DNA from: Acidobacteriota bacterium
GTDB taxonomy: Bacteria; Acidobacteriota; Thermoanaerobaculia; Gp7-AA8
DNA: 44,887 nt
Assembly: GCA_019247495.1 (NCBI GenBank)
Contig: JAFAOU010000175.1
Coordinates: 1 to 44,887, forward strand
Reading direction: 5' to 3'
Shown: positions 1-7,766 of the stretch, piece after piece
Layout: every line of letters begins with the position of its first letter
Numbering within the stretch: the first letter of the stretch is position 1
The notes under the pieces: model-generated
Databases searched by the model: none
What the model was told of the DNA's origin: nothing
The model's input: the letters and a program-made list of their open reading frames with translations, nothing else
Made by a program: the position numbers and the translations under genes

Positions 1-1123
1 GTTTCGCATACGCCTCATCGAACGAATACTCGCGCGACCACGGCAGCGCAACATTCGGCAGGTGGTAGGCGGTGTAGCCGGTGATCGCGCCGGCACGGGT
101 CACGTCGACGATCTCGAACGCCGGATTGTTTCCGAAGACCGGCGTCACGGAAGGCGTGATGTGAATGAAGCGCCCGCTGGCAAAACGGAATTCATCCTGA
201 TGTGTGTGGCCGGCGAACGATCCGAGGATCGTCTTGCGGTGCGCGGCGGTGATCTTCAGGTATTTCTTCTCGTATTCGTCCTTCCAGAACGTCTGCGTTT
301 TCAGGTTCGGACAACTCCCGCCGTACTGCAGGGTGTCGAAGACATCGATGCCGGGCGGGATGTGGAACAGCAGCCACACCTGCTTCCCTTCGCGGCGCGC
401 CAGATCGAGTTCCGCCTCGAGCCACGCCAGTTGCTGCAGACCTGGATCGGGCCCGGGCGTACCACACGGATTCTTGTAATTGGTCGAGAAGAAGTTCGTA
501 TTAAGGACGATGACGCGGACGTTCTTCAGCGTACGAACGTCAGCGTGATAGTAGCCGCCGGTCTTAAAGCGGCGATCGAATGAGCGCGAGCGGACCAACG
601 GCTTCCAGACGTTCCGGACGTTCGCGAGAAAGACGCTGTTCGGCGCGATCGCATAGTCGCCGCAATCCGAGTCGTTATTGCCGAGCGCCGGATAGACCGG
701 CGTGTCGGGATACGCCTTCCGCAACACCGCGGTGACATACGCGATGGTCTTCGTCACGAATGCCGTGAAGGCGGTCTGACTCTTGTCGGTCGCGTATTGC
801 TGGTACGTCTCCTGGAACTTGTGCGCGAGAAAATCGCCCGAGATCAGCACGAACGCCGGCGACGGTATCTGCTTCTTCATCTCCCCGATCGCCGATCGCA
901 GCAGCGCGTCGTTGATGTCGCTGCCATAGGAGGAGAACGTGGTCGTCGTGGAAGAGGCCAGGATGGCCTCCCAGTCACCTACCGGCGCCGCTTCCAACTT
1001 CGCCACGAGCGCCGGATCTGCAAACGGATCGAAGTGGATGTCGGAGACAGAGAGAAACGTCTCCGCCGCCGCGGAGGATGCAAAGGCCAGAAGCAGAACG
1101 AAGATCGCGCCGGTTTTTCTCAT
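1..1123 (-). CDS. Secreted calcineurin-like metallophosphoesterase (acid sphingomyelinase-like), 3' end cut by window
   Basis: The frame is open from an ATG at 1123-1121 to the window edge (374 codons), so the C-terminus is missing. Residues 1-20 form a signal peptide ending in a run of small residues, so the enzyme is probably exported. The dinuclear metal site of the calcineurin-like phosphoesterase fold is visible in order: DIH at 28-30, GD at 96-97, GNND at 148-151, the HIPPG histidine at 254 and GHTH at 305-308. Spacing and the cysteine-containing inserts resemble acid sphingomyelinase-like and 5'-nucleotidase-like secreted members; the substrate cannot be read from sequence. It lies outside the integrated element, on the host side, downstream of the small gene at 1194-1454 on the same strand. 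Confidence 0.85.
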   Translation of the reverse strand, partial: MRKTGAIFVLLLAFASSAAAETFLSVSDIHFDPFADPALVAKLEAAPVGDWEAILASSTTTTFSSYGSDINDALLRSAIGEMKKQIPSPAFVLISGDFLAHKFQETYQQYATDKSQTAFTAFVTKTIAYVTAVLRKAYPDTPVYPALGNNDSDCGDYAIAPNSVFLANVRNVWKPLVRSRSFDRRFKTGGYYHADVRTLKNVRVIVLNTNFFSTNYKNPCGTPGPDPGLQQLAWLEAELDLARREGKQVWLLFHIPPGIDVFDTLQYGGSCPNLKTQTFWKDEYEKKYLKITAAHRKTILGSFAGHTHQDEFRFASGRFIHITPSVTPVFGNNPAFEIVDVTRAGAITGYTAYHLPNVALPWSREYSFDEAYAK

Positions 1124-1193
1124 GAACAGAAGTATCGCTCACCCCACGGCGCATCCTCCGCGGCGTTCTCTGGTCAAAGGGGAGAATCCCTAC

Positions 1194-1454
1194 CTAGTCG
1201 AGGTCACCGTGGACGACTGGGTCGTATCTGACATAGCCGTTCCACACATCACGATGCTGCGTGATGTAGGTGCTCAATCCTTCGCCGGCAATCGCGAGAC
1301 GCTTCATTTCTTCGACGTGATCGCGACCGACTCTCTCAGCGGTGTACGCATACAGATCACCGTCACGAAACCGAACGATGATGAAATCCAGCTGGTTCTT
1401 GAACTCCACGACGCCCGAGTTGCCGCTGAGGTTCTGATAGGGCTGCACACTCAC
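1194..1454 (-). CDS. Small conserved protein of unknown function
   Basis: This is an 86-residue protein if started at the GTG at 1454-1452; another GTG lies at 1448. The frame continues upstream to 1544, but that part runs through the terminator of the split tRNA and is unlikely to be translated. The body alternates strand and helix, with a DGDLYAY turn followed by a helix rich in charged residues and a GLSTYI motif near the end. I recall similar short proteins with a VEFK...LYxY...HVEEMKRLA...GLxTYI pattern but no assigned function, and I do not claim one. It belongs to the host flank, directly downstream of the original tRNA-Asp gene. Confidence 0.5.
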   Translation of the reverse strand: MSVQPYQNLSGNSGVVEFKNQLDFIIVRFRDGDLYAYTAERVGRDHVEEMKRLAIAGEGLSTYITQHRDVWNGYVRYDPVVHGDLD

Positions 1455-1507
1455 AGGGGAAGCAAGACATCCGCCGCCTGTGGGCCGCTGTTCCGCGACG
1501 AATGGGA

Positions 1508-1537
1508 AGAAACACGAAAGCCGCCCAAGTGGCGGCC
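1508..1537 (-). terminator. Rho-independent terminator of the interrupted tRNA-Asp
   Basis: On the minus strand a CCGCC/GGCGG stem (1531-1535 with 1521-1525) is followed by a T-rich tract interrupted by C and G. It lies 20 bases beyond the CCA end of the tRNA 3' half and resembles the terminator after the intact tRNA at 23911. Confidence 0.6.
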
Positions 1538-1555
1538 AATTCAAGTACTTCGATT

Positions 1556-1603
1556 TGGCGGGGCCGACGGGGCTCGAACCCGCGACCTCCGGCGTGACAG
1601 GCC
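1556..1603 (-). pseudogene. 3' half of the interrupted host tRNA-Asp(GTC)
   Basis: Read on the minus strand, this holds the anticodon loop CTGTCAC, the 3' side of the anticodon stem (GCCGG), the variable loop, the whole T arm, the 3' acceptor strand CGGCCCC, the discriminator G and an encoded CCA. The 5' half is absent here: upstream on the minus strand there is no D arm and no GGGGTCG acceptor strand. The missing half is at 26837-26875. Joined, the two halves give perfect acceptor and anticodon stems (CCGGC with GCCGG). The gene was therefore cut within the anticodon loop by insertion of the element. Confidence 0.93.
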
Positions 1604-1604
1604 G
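1594..1604 (+). repeat. attL core
   Basis: GTGACAGGCCG, identical to 26837-26847 in the same orientation. It corresponds to the anticodon loop plus part of the anticodon stem of tRNA-Asp. Identity between the two ends does not extend beyond these 11 bases. Confidence 0.85.
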
Positions 1605-1692
1605 CGGGTCGCGGGTCTGTAGAGGGGTTGGTCTCTACGCCCTGTGGATTAACCGCCTCATAACACAGCACTTATCGCCACAACTGCCGTAC

Positions 1693-1730
1693 CTTGTGAC
1701 GATGCTTGTGACGATCACAAGCTGCACAAG
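1693..1730 (+). repeat. Left arm-type repeats, probable integrase binding sites
   Basis: CTTGTGACGA occurs at 1693-1702 and 1705-1714 (12-bp phase), followed by an inverted half (ATCACAAG, 1714-1721) and a partial copy (CACAAG, 1725-1730). The right end has the same motif at 26708 and 26720, again 12 bp apart. Paired short repeats about 100 bp from a core site are typical of arm sites bound by the N-terminal domain of tyrosine recombinases; the assignment is inference from position. Confidence 0.65.
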
Positions 1731-1803
1731 CATACACGTTTCTTCCGTGGAACATTCGCCGTTTGGTGCTTCGCGGCGCGTGCTGAGCACGCGTTTTCGC
1801 GCC

Positions 1804-2058
1804 TCACTTTTCCAGCAGCGAGCGCAGATCGGCAGCGTTAAAAGGCGTCAGCAGGTCCGTAGGTTTGCAGCCGATCGCAGCCGACAGTTTGAGGATCGTT
1901 TCGAGCGTCGGCATGTAACCGCCGTTCTCCAGAAGGCTGATGTGATTCTGGAAGAGGCCCGAGCGCTCCGCGACTTGCACCTGCGTCAGCTTGCGCTTCA
2001 GCCGCACTTCGCGCAGCCGCTCGCCGAAGACCTTCTGAATGTTCAGCGGCGCCGTCAT
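1804..2058 (-). CDS. XRE-family HTH transcriptional regulator
   Basis: This 84-residue protein consists of almost nothing but a Cro/C1-type helix-turn-helix. Residues 10-65 show the usual pattern: FGERLREVRLKRKLTQ, then an AERSG turn, a recognition helix NHISLLENG and the trailing helices ending at KPTDLLTPF. It is divergent from the gene at 2131 across a 72-bp interval that contains a strong promoter, so it probably represses the left-end genes and itself. It is the first gene inside the left end of the element. Confidence 0.85.
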   Translation of the reverse strand: MTAPLNIQKVFGERLREVRLKRKLTQVQVAERSGLFQNHISLLENGGYMPTLETILKLSAAIGCKPTDLLTPFNAADLRSLLEK

Positions 2059-2073
2059 GCCTCCTCATTTGCA

Positions 2074-2102
2074 TTGACTCTTTTCGGTTCCCGATATATA
2101 GT
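2074..2102 (+). promoter_or_regulatory. Sigma-70-like promoter for the left-end operon
   Basis: TTGACT (2074-2079), a 17-base spacer, then TATAGT (2097-2102). It points to the gene at 2131, whose ribosome site AGGGGAG is at 2115-2121. It lies in the divergent interval next to the XRE gene. Confidence 0.6.
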
Positions 2103-2130
2103 GTGCTGCATATTTAGGGGAGCCCGAGTC

Positions 2131-2616
2131 ATGCTCGCAAGTGCCCTCGTCGAGTCCATCCGAGCCATCTTCCTACATCGCGACCCGTACGTCACCAAGA
2201 GGGCAGCGGCCACGATGCTCCGCTGCACCGTCGCTGAGATCAAAGTCGCGATTGCGGCCGGCGATGTGGAGACATCCGACACATGCAGCGGCGAACGATT
2301 GCCGCTCCATGAAGTCGCGAAGCTGGCTCGCTTGCGCTGGCAGGTTGTCGCGATCGAGGAAGCGTTAGGCGAGGACGCGCAAGCGATCCTTCCACCTGTT
2401 CTGTGGACACGGCCCATCACTCTCCGCGTCTCGCGCTATCACCTTCAGATGCTCGACCACTGCGCGGAGCGCGAAGGCGTGCCGGTCGACACGATCGCAG
2501 CGCGGGCGCTGGATGACTACATGGTTGCTCATCACGACGAACTAGCCGACGCCATCGAGGACTACAGCATCGCGCTCGACTGGCCGGAAGAACAAGACGT
2601 TACGCCGCGGGCATAG
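2131..2616 (+). CDS. HTH protein with ribbon-helix-helix-like C-terminal part
   Basis: 161 residues from an ATG preceded by AGGGGAG. The upstream frame is open further but runs through the split tRNA and the XRE gene, so 2131 is the real start. Residues 1-80 resemble the N-terminal part of the next protein (both have RAIFxH, a V-T-x-x-x-A-A-x-x-L stretch, then an A-I pair and an R...A...W...I..AL tail), which looks like an excisionase/MerR-type helix-turn-helix. The segment TRPITLRVSRYHLQMLDHCA and what follows resembles an RHH strand-helix-helix. A DNA-binding regulator is likely; no target is evident. Confidence 0.6.
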   Translation: MLASALVESIRAIFLHRDPYVTKRAAATMLRCTVAEIKVAIAAGDVETSDTCSGERLPLHEVAKLARLRWQVVAIEEALGEDAQAILPPVLWTRPITLRVSRYHLQMLDHCAEREGVPVDTIAARALDDYMVAHHDELADAIEDYSIALDWPEEQDVTPRA

Positions 2617-2652
2617 CCGGATACGAGCATGCGCCGCAAAGAGGAGGGAACC

Positions 2653-3420
2653 GTGCTTAACCCCGATGAAGCCGCGAACGTTCGCGCGATCTTTGTACAC
2701 GACGGCGGGGCCGTCACGGTCGATGAAGCGGCAGCGCTTCTCGGATGGCCGCTCGCAACGATGGACGCAGCAATCAAGTGGCGCGCAGTCACGATCGATG
2801 CAGGAACCGATCGCGAGCCACGTATCAGCCGCGGCCAGCTTCTCGAGCACGCATTCGACCAATGGCCGCTAAACGACATCAAAGCCGCGTTGACCGGCCC
2901 GCAATGGCGAGCGTTGCGCAAACGGTGCGGCGCGTCGTTCGGCAGATTAGCCGTCTGCGATCGCGACACGTTGCGCGACGCGGCGGCGCAACCATCGCGA
3001 GGGAGCGTCGCATCCGCAGCGCTGGTTCGGCCCGAGCTTGCGGCAAAACTGGCGCGCGCAGAGAAGCGCAAGAGCAAAGCTAACGTGGTCGTCCCGGAAC
3101 AGTTCAAACGTCACCGGCGAGACCGTGATGTCCGCATGTTCACGCTGACGCGGTTTGAGGTTCGTTATCGCGATTTCGTGCCGATGCTGCGGATTCGTGG
3201 CCGGTGGCTCGCTCGGCTCGGGTTCAAGCCGGACATGTGCGTCTACGTGGTCGCGCAGCCCGGCGCGCTGCTGATCACAACAACGCATCCCGCGAAGCTG
3301 CAGCAGGGTCAACCCGACGAACAGCAGCCGAGCGTGAGCAGCGCGCTGCGGTTGGCGCTCGCTGCGCCGCAGCACCAGGTCGCGCGGCGCTCGCGCGCTC
3401 ACGGTGTCGCCGAGGGGTAG
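2653..3420 (+). CDS. HTH protein with C-terminal SymE-like (AbrB-fold) domain
   Basis: 255 residues from the GTG at 2653, chosen because GAGGAGGGA lies 4 bases upstream; an in-frame ATG at 2629 has no such site. The N-terminus is a paralogue of the HTH domain in the preceding gene. After a basic linker, a segment at about residues 165-215 reads PMLRIRGRWLARLGF, then a V-Y-V-V strand and ALLIT, the pattern of the SymE family: short swapped-hairpin proteins known in E. coli as an SOS-induced toxin and in many islands as uncharacterised domains. Whether this one is toxic or merely binds DNA or RNA cannot be told. It is 4 bases from the next gene, which has a second SymE-like domain. Confidence 0.6.
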   Translation: MLNPDEAANVRAIFVHDGGAVTVDEAAALLGWPLATMDAAIKWRAVTIDAGTDREPRISRGQLLEHAFDQWPLNDIKAALTGPQWRALRKRCGASFGRLAVCDRDTLRDAAAQPSRGSVASAALVRPELAAKLARAEKRKSKANVVVPEQFKRHRRDRDVRMFTLTRFEVRYRDFVPMLRIRGRWLARLGFKPDMCVYVVAQPGALLITTTHPAKLQQGQPDEQQPSVSSALRLALAAPQHQVARRSRAHGVAEG

Positions 3421-3423
3421 ACC

Positions 3424-3648
3424 GTGCAACGCCCTGCGAAACCGAGCGTTCACGAACACACCGTGCTCAATAAGCCGCGCGGTGCGGGCGTGCGCGCGCC
3501 ATTGCTTCTGATCTCGGGAGAGTGGATTGCGGCGGCCGGGTTCAGCATCGGCGCGAAATACACGGCCGTGAGCGAAGAGCCGGGCCGTCTCGTGCTCACC
3601 GTCTACCAGCCAGCCGCGCAACCATCATCAGATAGGCGGCGCAGTTGA
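3424..3648 (+). CDS. Small SymE-like protein
   Basis: 74 residues starting at GTG, 3 bases after the previous stop, with GAGGGG just upstream. Residues 29-62 (LLLISGEWIAAAGF, then an A-K-Y-T-A-V strand and GRLVLTVYQPA) match the SymE/AbrB-like strand pattern seen at the end of the preceding protein. Its stop overlaps the TTG start of the next gene by two bases, so the three are translated together. Confidence 0.55.
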   Translation: MQRPAKPSVHEHTVLNKPRGAGVRAPLLLISGEWIAAAGFSIGAKYTAVSEEPGRLVLTVYQPAAQPSSDRRRS

Positions 3649-4196
3649 GATACGCGCTCATTCAGCTAAAACCCGGCCACACGATGGACCCGCAACTAGC
3701 CATCGAGGCGTGCATAGCGCTGCGCAAGCTCGCGCGCGCTAACCCAAAGGTTGACGCTTACAGCTTCATCAGCGAGATCGCGGGCGCGCATTTCGGCTCA
3801 TCTTTCACAGCCTTTCTAGTCGCCGCCGTCGCGCACGTCGAGCGCGCGCAGCGCGTCGCCGATCGCTTCAGGGATTGGAGAACGAGCAAGCTCACACACG
3901 CGCCGCTTCTCATGAAGCCTGATCCGGTCGGGGCGCCGATTCGTCCGCTGCACAGGTTCCGCGGCGCGTCGATCGACGTTAACGCATTGATCTCGACCAC
4001 CGTTGCGGTGCGTGCCTCCGACCGCGAGACAAGCAAGTCGCGCGCAGCTTCATTCATACGCACGCTAGACGTGGCGTACGACGGCGGGACCGATGATCTT
4101 CTCCGGGCACTCGTCGAACTCGTCGAACGGGATCGCAGGTTCGCGCGGCGGTTCCGCAGCTGGCGGCGCGCGGCGGCGCATCGCGCGGGCAGGTGA
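3645..4196 (+). CDS. Hypothetical protein in the left-end operon
   Basis: 183 residues from a TTG that overlaps the previous stop; an ATG at 3684 is an alternative. Mostly helical, with two basic regions (about residues 60-85 and the C-terminal 30). No family recognised. Translational overlap ties it to the SymE-like genes. Confidence 0.5.
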   Translation: MRYALIQLKPGHTMDPQLAIEACIALRKLARANPKVDAYSFISEIAGAHFGSSFTAFLVAAVAHVERAQRVADRFRDWRTSKLTHAPLLMKPDPVGAPIRPLHRFRGASIDVNALISTTVAVRASDRETSKSRAASFIRTLDVAYDGGTDDLLRALVELVERDRRFARRFRSWRRAAAHRAGR

Positions 4197-4246
4197 GGTG
4201 ATGGTGCGCGCCGATCGGCTCACGCAACTGGCGTTTTCGCTTTTAA

Positions 4247-4388
4247 GTGATCGCCGGTCGCTTTCATGCGACGGCCGCTCACATGAAAGTGATCGCGCGT
4301 CGCTCGCTTCTCGTCTGGAGGACAGTGAAAGTGATCGCGCGTCGCTTTAATCTCAACTTGAGGACAGTTGAACTTGAGGCGCGGTCAC
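4247..4388 (+). repeat. 42-bp direct repeats (three clear copies, one degenerate)
   Basis: GTGATCGC(C/G)(G/C)GTCGCT begins at 4247, 4289 and 4331, exactly 42 bp apart. The last two copies are identical over at least 16 bases, and a degenerate fourth begins near 4373. The period is a multiple of three and also equals four helical turns, so this could be either a protein repeat or an iteron-like binding array. Confidence 0.7.
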
Positions 4389-4795
4389 TTGTTTCTGCGC
4401 GCGCGTCGCTTTCACCTGCTCGCGTGTCGGGTGAAAGTGCCATCGATCCACTTTCCATCAGGAGGCCGGGGAACTGCTGGACGATCGCCGAACTTGAATG
4501 GTACGGGCCTCTGCCTAATGGATGGTTTGTGACCGCGCTCGTTCTCTCGTTCGATGACTACTTCCGAAACTGGAACGTGTCGCTCGGGATGGCCGACGAC
4601 AAGAACAACGAAACGGGATGCCTCTGTCACGCTCCGACGCCGGCAGGCGCGTTAGAGCTCGCGTACCGTTCGATTTGCGAGACAAGCGCGCTCGCGCTCC
4701 GATACAACGATCCGATGTTCTGCGAGATATGCATGTACCCCCCGGACCCCGGTGACATTTGTCCACGATGCGGGCAGGTGCAACCGAACTGGTGA
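4247..4795 (+). CDS. Zinc-ribbon protein with a 14-residue repeat at the N-terminus
   Basis: 182 residues if started at the GTG at 4247. The start is uncertain: no good ribosome site is seen, and an ORF in another frame (4201-4350, with GAGGTG upstream) overlaps the same stretch. The first 45 residues are a repeat (xKVIARRxxLxxRT) encoded by 42-bp units. The core (about residues 75-160) has a W-Y-G-P-L-P-N-G-W motif and a GCLCHAPTP turn. The C-terminus has two CxxC pairs, CEIC and CPRC, spaced like a zinc ribbon, and ends in QPNW. Function unknown; possibly nucleic-acid binding. Confidence 0.5.
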   Translation: MIAGRFHATAAHMKVIARRSLLVWRTVKVIARRFNLNLRTVELEARSLVSARASLSPARVSGESAIDPLSIRRPGNCWTIAELEWYGPLPNGWFVTALVLSFDDYFRNWNVSLGMADDKNNETGCLCHAPTPAGALELAYRSICETSALALRYNDPMFCEICMYPPDPGDICPRCGQVQPNW

Positions 4796-4845
4796 GCCGC
4801 TTCCGAGGGGCTCTACTCCTGGTGGAATCGGCCGCGCGCCCCCCG

Positions 4846-4975
4846 CGCGTCACGTCCGTTGCGGGGCAACGGCCGCGCCGCGCTGCCCGCCCCGCCGAGG
4901 GTCTCCACCGCCCGTAGATTTTTCCGTCGGCCCCCCGCCCGTCACGCCCGTTGCTGGCGCAACGGTCGCGCCGGG
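4846..4975 (+). repeat. Covarying hairpin array 1 (copies A and B)
   Basis: Copy A: arms 4846-4862 and 4866-4882 with a 3-nt loop. Copy B: arms 4938-4954 and 4959-4975 with a 4-nt loop. Each has left-arm TCAC opposite right-arm GCGC, giving fixed T.C and A.C mismatches at arm positions 5 and 7, and an inner stem CCGTTGC/GCAACGG. These are short-loop forms of the hairpins seen with about 35-nt loops in the other three arrays. They lie directly downstream of the zinc-ribbon gene. Confidence 0.8.
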
Positions 4976-5498
4976 CTTCCCACCCCCGGGGATTTCCACC
5001 GCCCGAAGCGCCGCCCGCTCACCGCGCCCGAAGCTGGTCCAAAGCGGGAGTACCCCGCGTCGATACTGCTCGAAAACGACCGAGCAGGTACAACAATCCC
5101 TTACCCTGTAAGGGTGTCGCTTCAGGGCATTTCCCTACCCGGAGAGATCGAGCGCTCACGTGCCAAAGTTTCCCTATTCAGGCGGAAGAGTTCTCATTTC
5201 TGAGATGAACGGCTTCTCAAACTTGTGCGCTGAGTCGCCACAAAAAGACGGATAAGCCGCCTAAAATTAAGTCTTTAAGAATCAAGGCGGGGGACAAATA
5301 ATTGCGCCTCGTTACAATTTGGTAACGATACTATTGCTGAGCGTGACGTATCTTACTTACAGGTCCGGTCCCGCTTCATCCCGGTTGCTGCAGCAACTCT
5401 TGCCCGCCTCGTCTCGGCCGAGATGGTGGCTGGTAACAGCAGTCACCGCCGTAGCCGTCCGCGCGTAGCGTGCGGCACGGTGGGAAAGGAGAAGGTGT
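4976..5498. other. Intergenic region upstream of the protease/amidase module
   Basis: No gene seen. Holds a small hairpin CCTTAC/GTAAGG near 5099-5114 and a palindrome GTTACAATTTGGTAAC at 5311-5326 in an unusually AT-rich stretch (5255-5360) that probably contains the promoter and an operator for the module beginning at 5499. No convincing -35/-10 pair could be assigned. Confidence 0.4.
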
Positions 5499-6125
5499 AT
5501 GGCTACCACAAGAGCCACCACCGCAGAAGCAGCAGCGGTCGAGCCGCCGACTGGCGCACCCCCGACCGATACCGTCACTCCCACCATCACCCACTACCAG
5601 CAGGTCGCAGCCGAGTTCATGGCGGCGCTCGACGAGATCGCGAAGATCATTCCGAAGCTGGAGGCGGCTCACGTCTCCACCGCGAATCTCGTTCGCTCCC
5701 GCCTGAACGTTCCGAACGAGTTCCTCGCCACCGTCACGGCGGCCGTCGAACAGACTCCGGAACTTCAAGCCGTGAACAAACTCAACGTGAACGACGCACG
5801 CGACACGCTGCAGTTCCTCGACGCTTTCCGCCCCGTGCGCGACAAAGTGGACGCCTTCGCGAAGAACCTCAAACACACGATGGATTCGCGCAAGGCCACA
5901 CTCGCGACGCAGTCGCTGCAGGTCTACGACATCGCCAAAGGCGTTGCGCGTGATCCGAACAGCGCCACCGTCGCCGCGCTCGTCGCGAACATGAAGCGCG
6001 ATCTCGGCCGCCGTGGCCGCCCGAAGACGCCCGCGGCGCTCAAGAAGGTGGTTCCGGCCCCCGGCATCGGCGTGCCCACGCCGCGGCTGCTCCCCACCGT
6101 CGATCACGAGGGGGCGGGTTCGTGA
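5499..6125 (+). CDS. Helical protein of unknown function, first gene of the protease/amidase module
   Basis: 208 residues from an ATG preceded by AAAGGAGAAGG. After a low-complexity Ala/Thr/Pro N-terminus (residues 1-30) the rest is predicted to be long helices, with a T-P-E-L-Q motif near residue 87 and a DARDTLQFLDAFRPV motif near 100-115, followed by a basic tail. No signal peptide or membrane segment. I do not recognise a family. The position before a protease, two tagged small proteins and an amidase suggests a structural or accessory role. Confidence 0.6.
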   Translation: MATTRATTAEAAAVEPPTGAPPTDTVTPTITHYQQVAAEFMAALDEIAKIIPKLEAAHVSTANLVRSRLNVPNEFLATVTAAVEQTPELQAVNKLNVNDARDTLQFLDAFRPVRDKVDAFAKNLKHTMDSRKATLATQSLQVYDIAKGVARDPNSATVAALVANMKRDLGRRGRPKTPAALKKVVPAPGIGVPTPRLLPTVDHEGAGS

Positions 6126-6210
6126 CGACTCCGAGCCGCGTGGTCTAGACGCGGCCCGGGTCGGACACACGAAAACCCCCTCGCCGATCAAGACAAGGAG
6201 CACCTGTGTC

Positions 6211-7371
6211 ATGGGAACCATACCGCACAACTTCATCTGCGGCGTCATCCCTCCTCACATTCTGACGAGGGTCGCCGAACACACCACGGATGAGGCAAGC
6301 GGCTCCGCCCGCACGACGCTCGAGCACATGCGCGAGCTCGCGACGAGCCGAGCGGCTACGCTCATCGAACGGCCTTCCGCAGCGGCAACTGCGCCAGCAT
6401 CAACGCGGAAACGTCGCAACGTCTACACCGCGAACCACACCCTCCGTCTGCCCGGGAAGCTCGTGATGAGCGAGCACAAAACGCGCGGAACGGATGTCGA
6501 GGTCAATGAGGCCTACGACGGGAGCGGCTCGACGTACGATTTTTTCGCGCAAGTCTTCGGACGTGTCTCCATCGACGGCCGCGGAATGCGTCTCGATTCC
6601 ACCGTGCACTACGGGACGGACTTCGAAAACGCGCTCTGGAACGGTCGGCAGATGGTCTACGGCCACGCCGATGGACGAATCTTCGTTCGATTCACCGCAT
6701 CCGTCGATGTCATCGCCCATGAGCTCACGCACGGCGTCACGCAGTTCGCCGCGGCTCTCGGCTATCACGGCCAGACAGGTGCGCTTAACGAGCATCTTTC
6801 CGACGCGTTCGGGTCCATGGTCAAGCAATGGTTGCTCGGCCAGACGGCGGACCGTGCGGACTGGCTCATCGGCGCAGAAATCCTCGGTCCCGCCATCGAT
6901 GGCGTAGCCGTTCGTTCGCTCGCTGCGCCGGGCACCGCCTATGACGATCCGGTCATCGGCCGTGACCCGCAGCCCGCGCACATGCGCGACTACGTTCAAA
7001 CCACCGACGACAACGGCGGCGTCCATATCAACTCGGGCATTCTCAACCACGGCTTCTACCTCGCGGCAATCGCGCTCGGTGGCGAGACGTGGAACGTGCT
7101 CGGGAAAATCTGGTACGTCGCCCTCACCGAACGCCTCAAGCCCGAGGCGGACTTCGCGGACTTCACGCAAGCCACCGTCGATATCGCCGGCGAGTTGTAC
7201 GGCCACGGCGGCGGCGTGCAGCGGACGATCGCGCAAGCATGGTCGAGCGTCGGTCTCAACGTGCCCGTCATCGGTTGCACGGCCGAGCATCCTCCGGTTC
7301 CGCGGCCGACCAAGCGAGCCGCCGCCGTCGCACGACTGCGCAAGTCGTCGCGTCGCCGGCCTGCCCGCTAA
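6211..7371 (+). CDS. Protealysin-like M4 metalloprotease
   Basis: 386 residues from the ATG at 6211 (AAGGAG at 6195-6200). Thermolysin-family zinc ligands are complete: HELTH at 170-174, and the glutamate of NEHLSD at 194, exactly 20 residues after the second histidine, followed by the GGVHINSGILNHGFYL block with H272. The short N-terminal region has no signal peptide and carries the CGVIPPHIL motif, the hallmark of the short propeptide of protealysin-type M4 enzymes, which mature by self-cleavage. Such enzymes lack an export signal; some accumulate in the cell and are released by lysis or other routes. No emfourin-like inhibitor is recognisable next to it. Substrate unknown. Confidence 0.9.
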   Translation: MGTIPHNFICGVIPPHILTRVAEHTTDEASGSARTTLEHMRELATSRAATLIERPSAAATAPASTRKRRNVYTANHTLRLPGKLVMSEHKTRGTDVEVNEAYDGSGSTYDFFAQVFGRVSIDGRGMRLDSTVHYGTDFENALWNGRQMVYGHADGRIFVRFTASVDVIAHELTHGVTQFAAALGYHGQTGALNEHLSDAFGSMVKQWLLGQTADRADWLIGAEILGPAIDGVAVRSLAAPGTAYDDPVIGRDPQPAHMRDYVQTTDDNGGVHINSGILNHGFYLAAIALGGETWNVLGKIWYVALTERLKPEADFADFTQATVDIAGELYGHGGGVQRTIAQAWSSVGLNVPVIGCTAEHPPVPRPTKRAAAVARLRKSSRRRPAR

Positions 7372-7427
7372 CGGCCTCTCTTCACTTCACAAACACGACT
7401 GAGATTCCTTGAAAGGGGAACTACCAC

Positions 7428-7757
7428 ATGAGCACCAATCCGAAAGAACTCAACACCACAGTGGCGTCCGAGTCGCACATCAAAGCCAACAAACGCACGG
7501 TCGATGCGAGCCTGCGCAATCTCCAGAAGGAGATGGAGCAGGAAAACACGCTCGTGCAGGAAACGCCGGTCGGCCGACTGCAGCGCGTCGTGAAGATCTA
7601 CAACAGCGTCAAGCCGCTATTAGCGGTCATCAGCACGCTGCCGCTGATCCCGTCCACCTGGCGCGCGGCGATCGTGATGTTCAATCAGGCGCTCGACGCG
7701 CTGGCCGCGTCCGCGCCGGACATCACCGCCGACTTCAAGGCGGGCAAGGACCTCTGA
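7428..7757 (+). CDS. Small protein with C-terminal FKAGKDL tag
   Basis: 109 residues, GAAAGGGGA upstream. The N-terminal 55 residues are charged and helical, residues about 64-85 are hydrophobic (possible single membrane or amphipathic segment), and the last eight are DFKAGKDL. The same octapeptide pattern occurs twice in the next protein, and both share a (K/Q)RT(V/A)DAS motif. The shared terminal tag suggests a common partner; function unknown. Confidence 0.6.
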   Translation: MSTNPKELNTTVASESHIKANKRTVDASLRNLQKEMEQENTLVQETPVGRLQRVVKIYNSVKPLLAVISTLPLIPSTWRAAIVMFNQALDALAASAPDITADFKAGKDL

Positions 7758-7766
7758 GGAGCGGCG

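Noticed and set aside
192..738. Open frames overlapping the metallophosphoesterase
   Set aside because: They are in other frames of a gene with complete metal-binding motifs.
1480..2616. Long plus-strand open frame containing a GPTGLEPATSGVTG peptide
   Set aside because: This peptide and the similar one on the minus strand at 23810-24193 are antisense translations of tRNA-Asp; the real gene begins at 2131.
4247..4388. CRISPR array
   Set aside because: Only three clear copies, no unique spacers of constant length, and no cas genes in the window.
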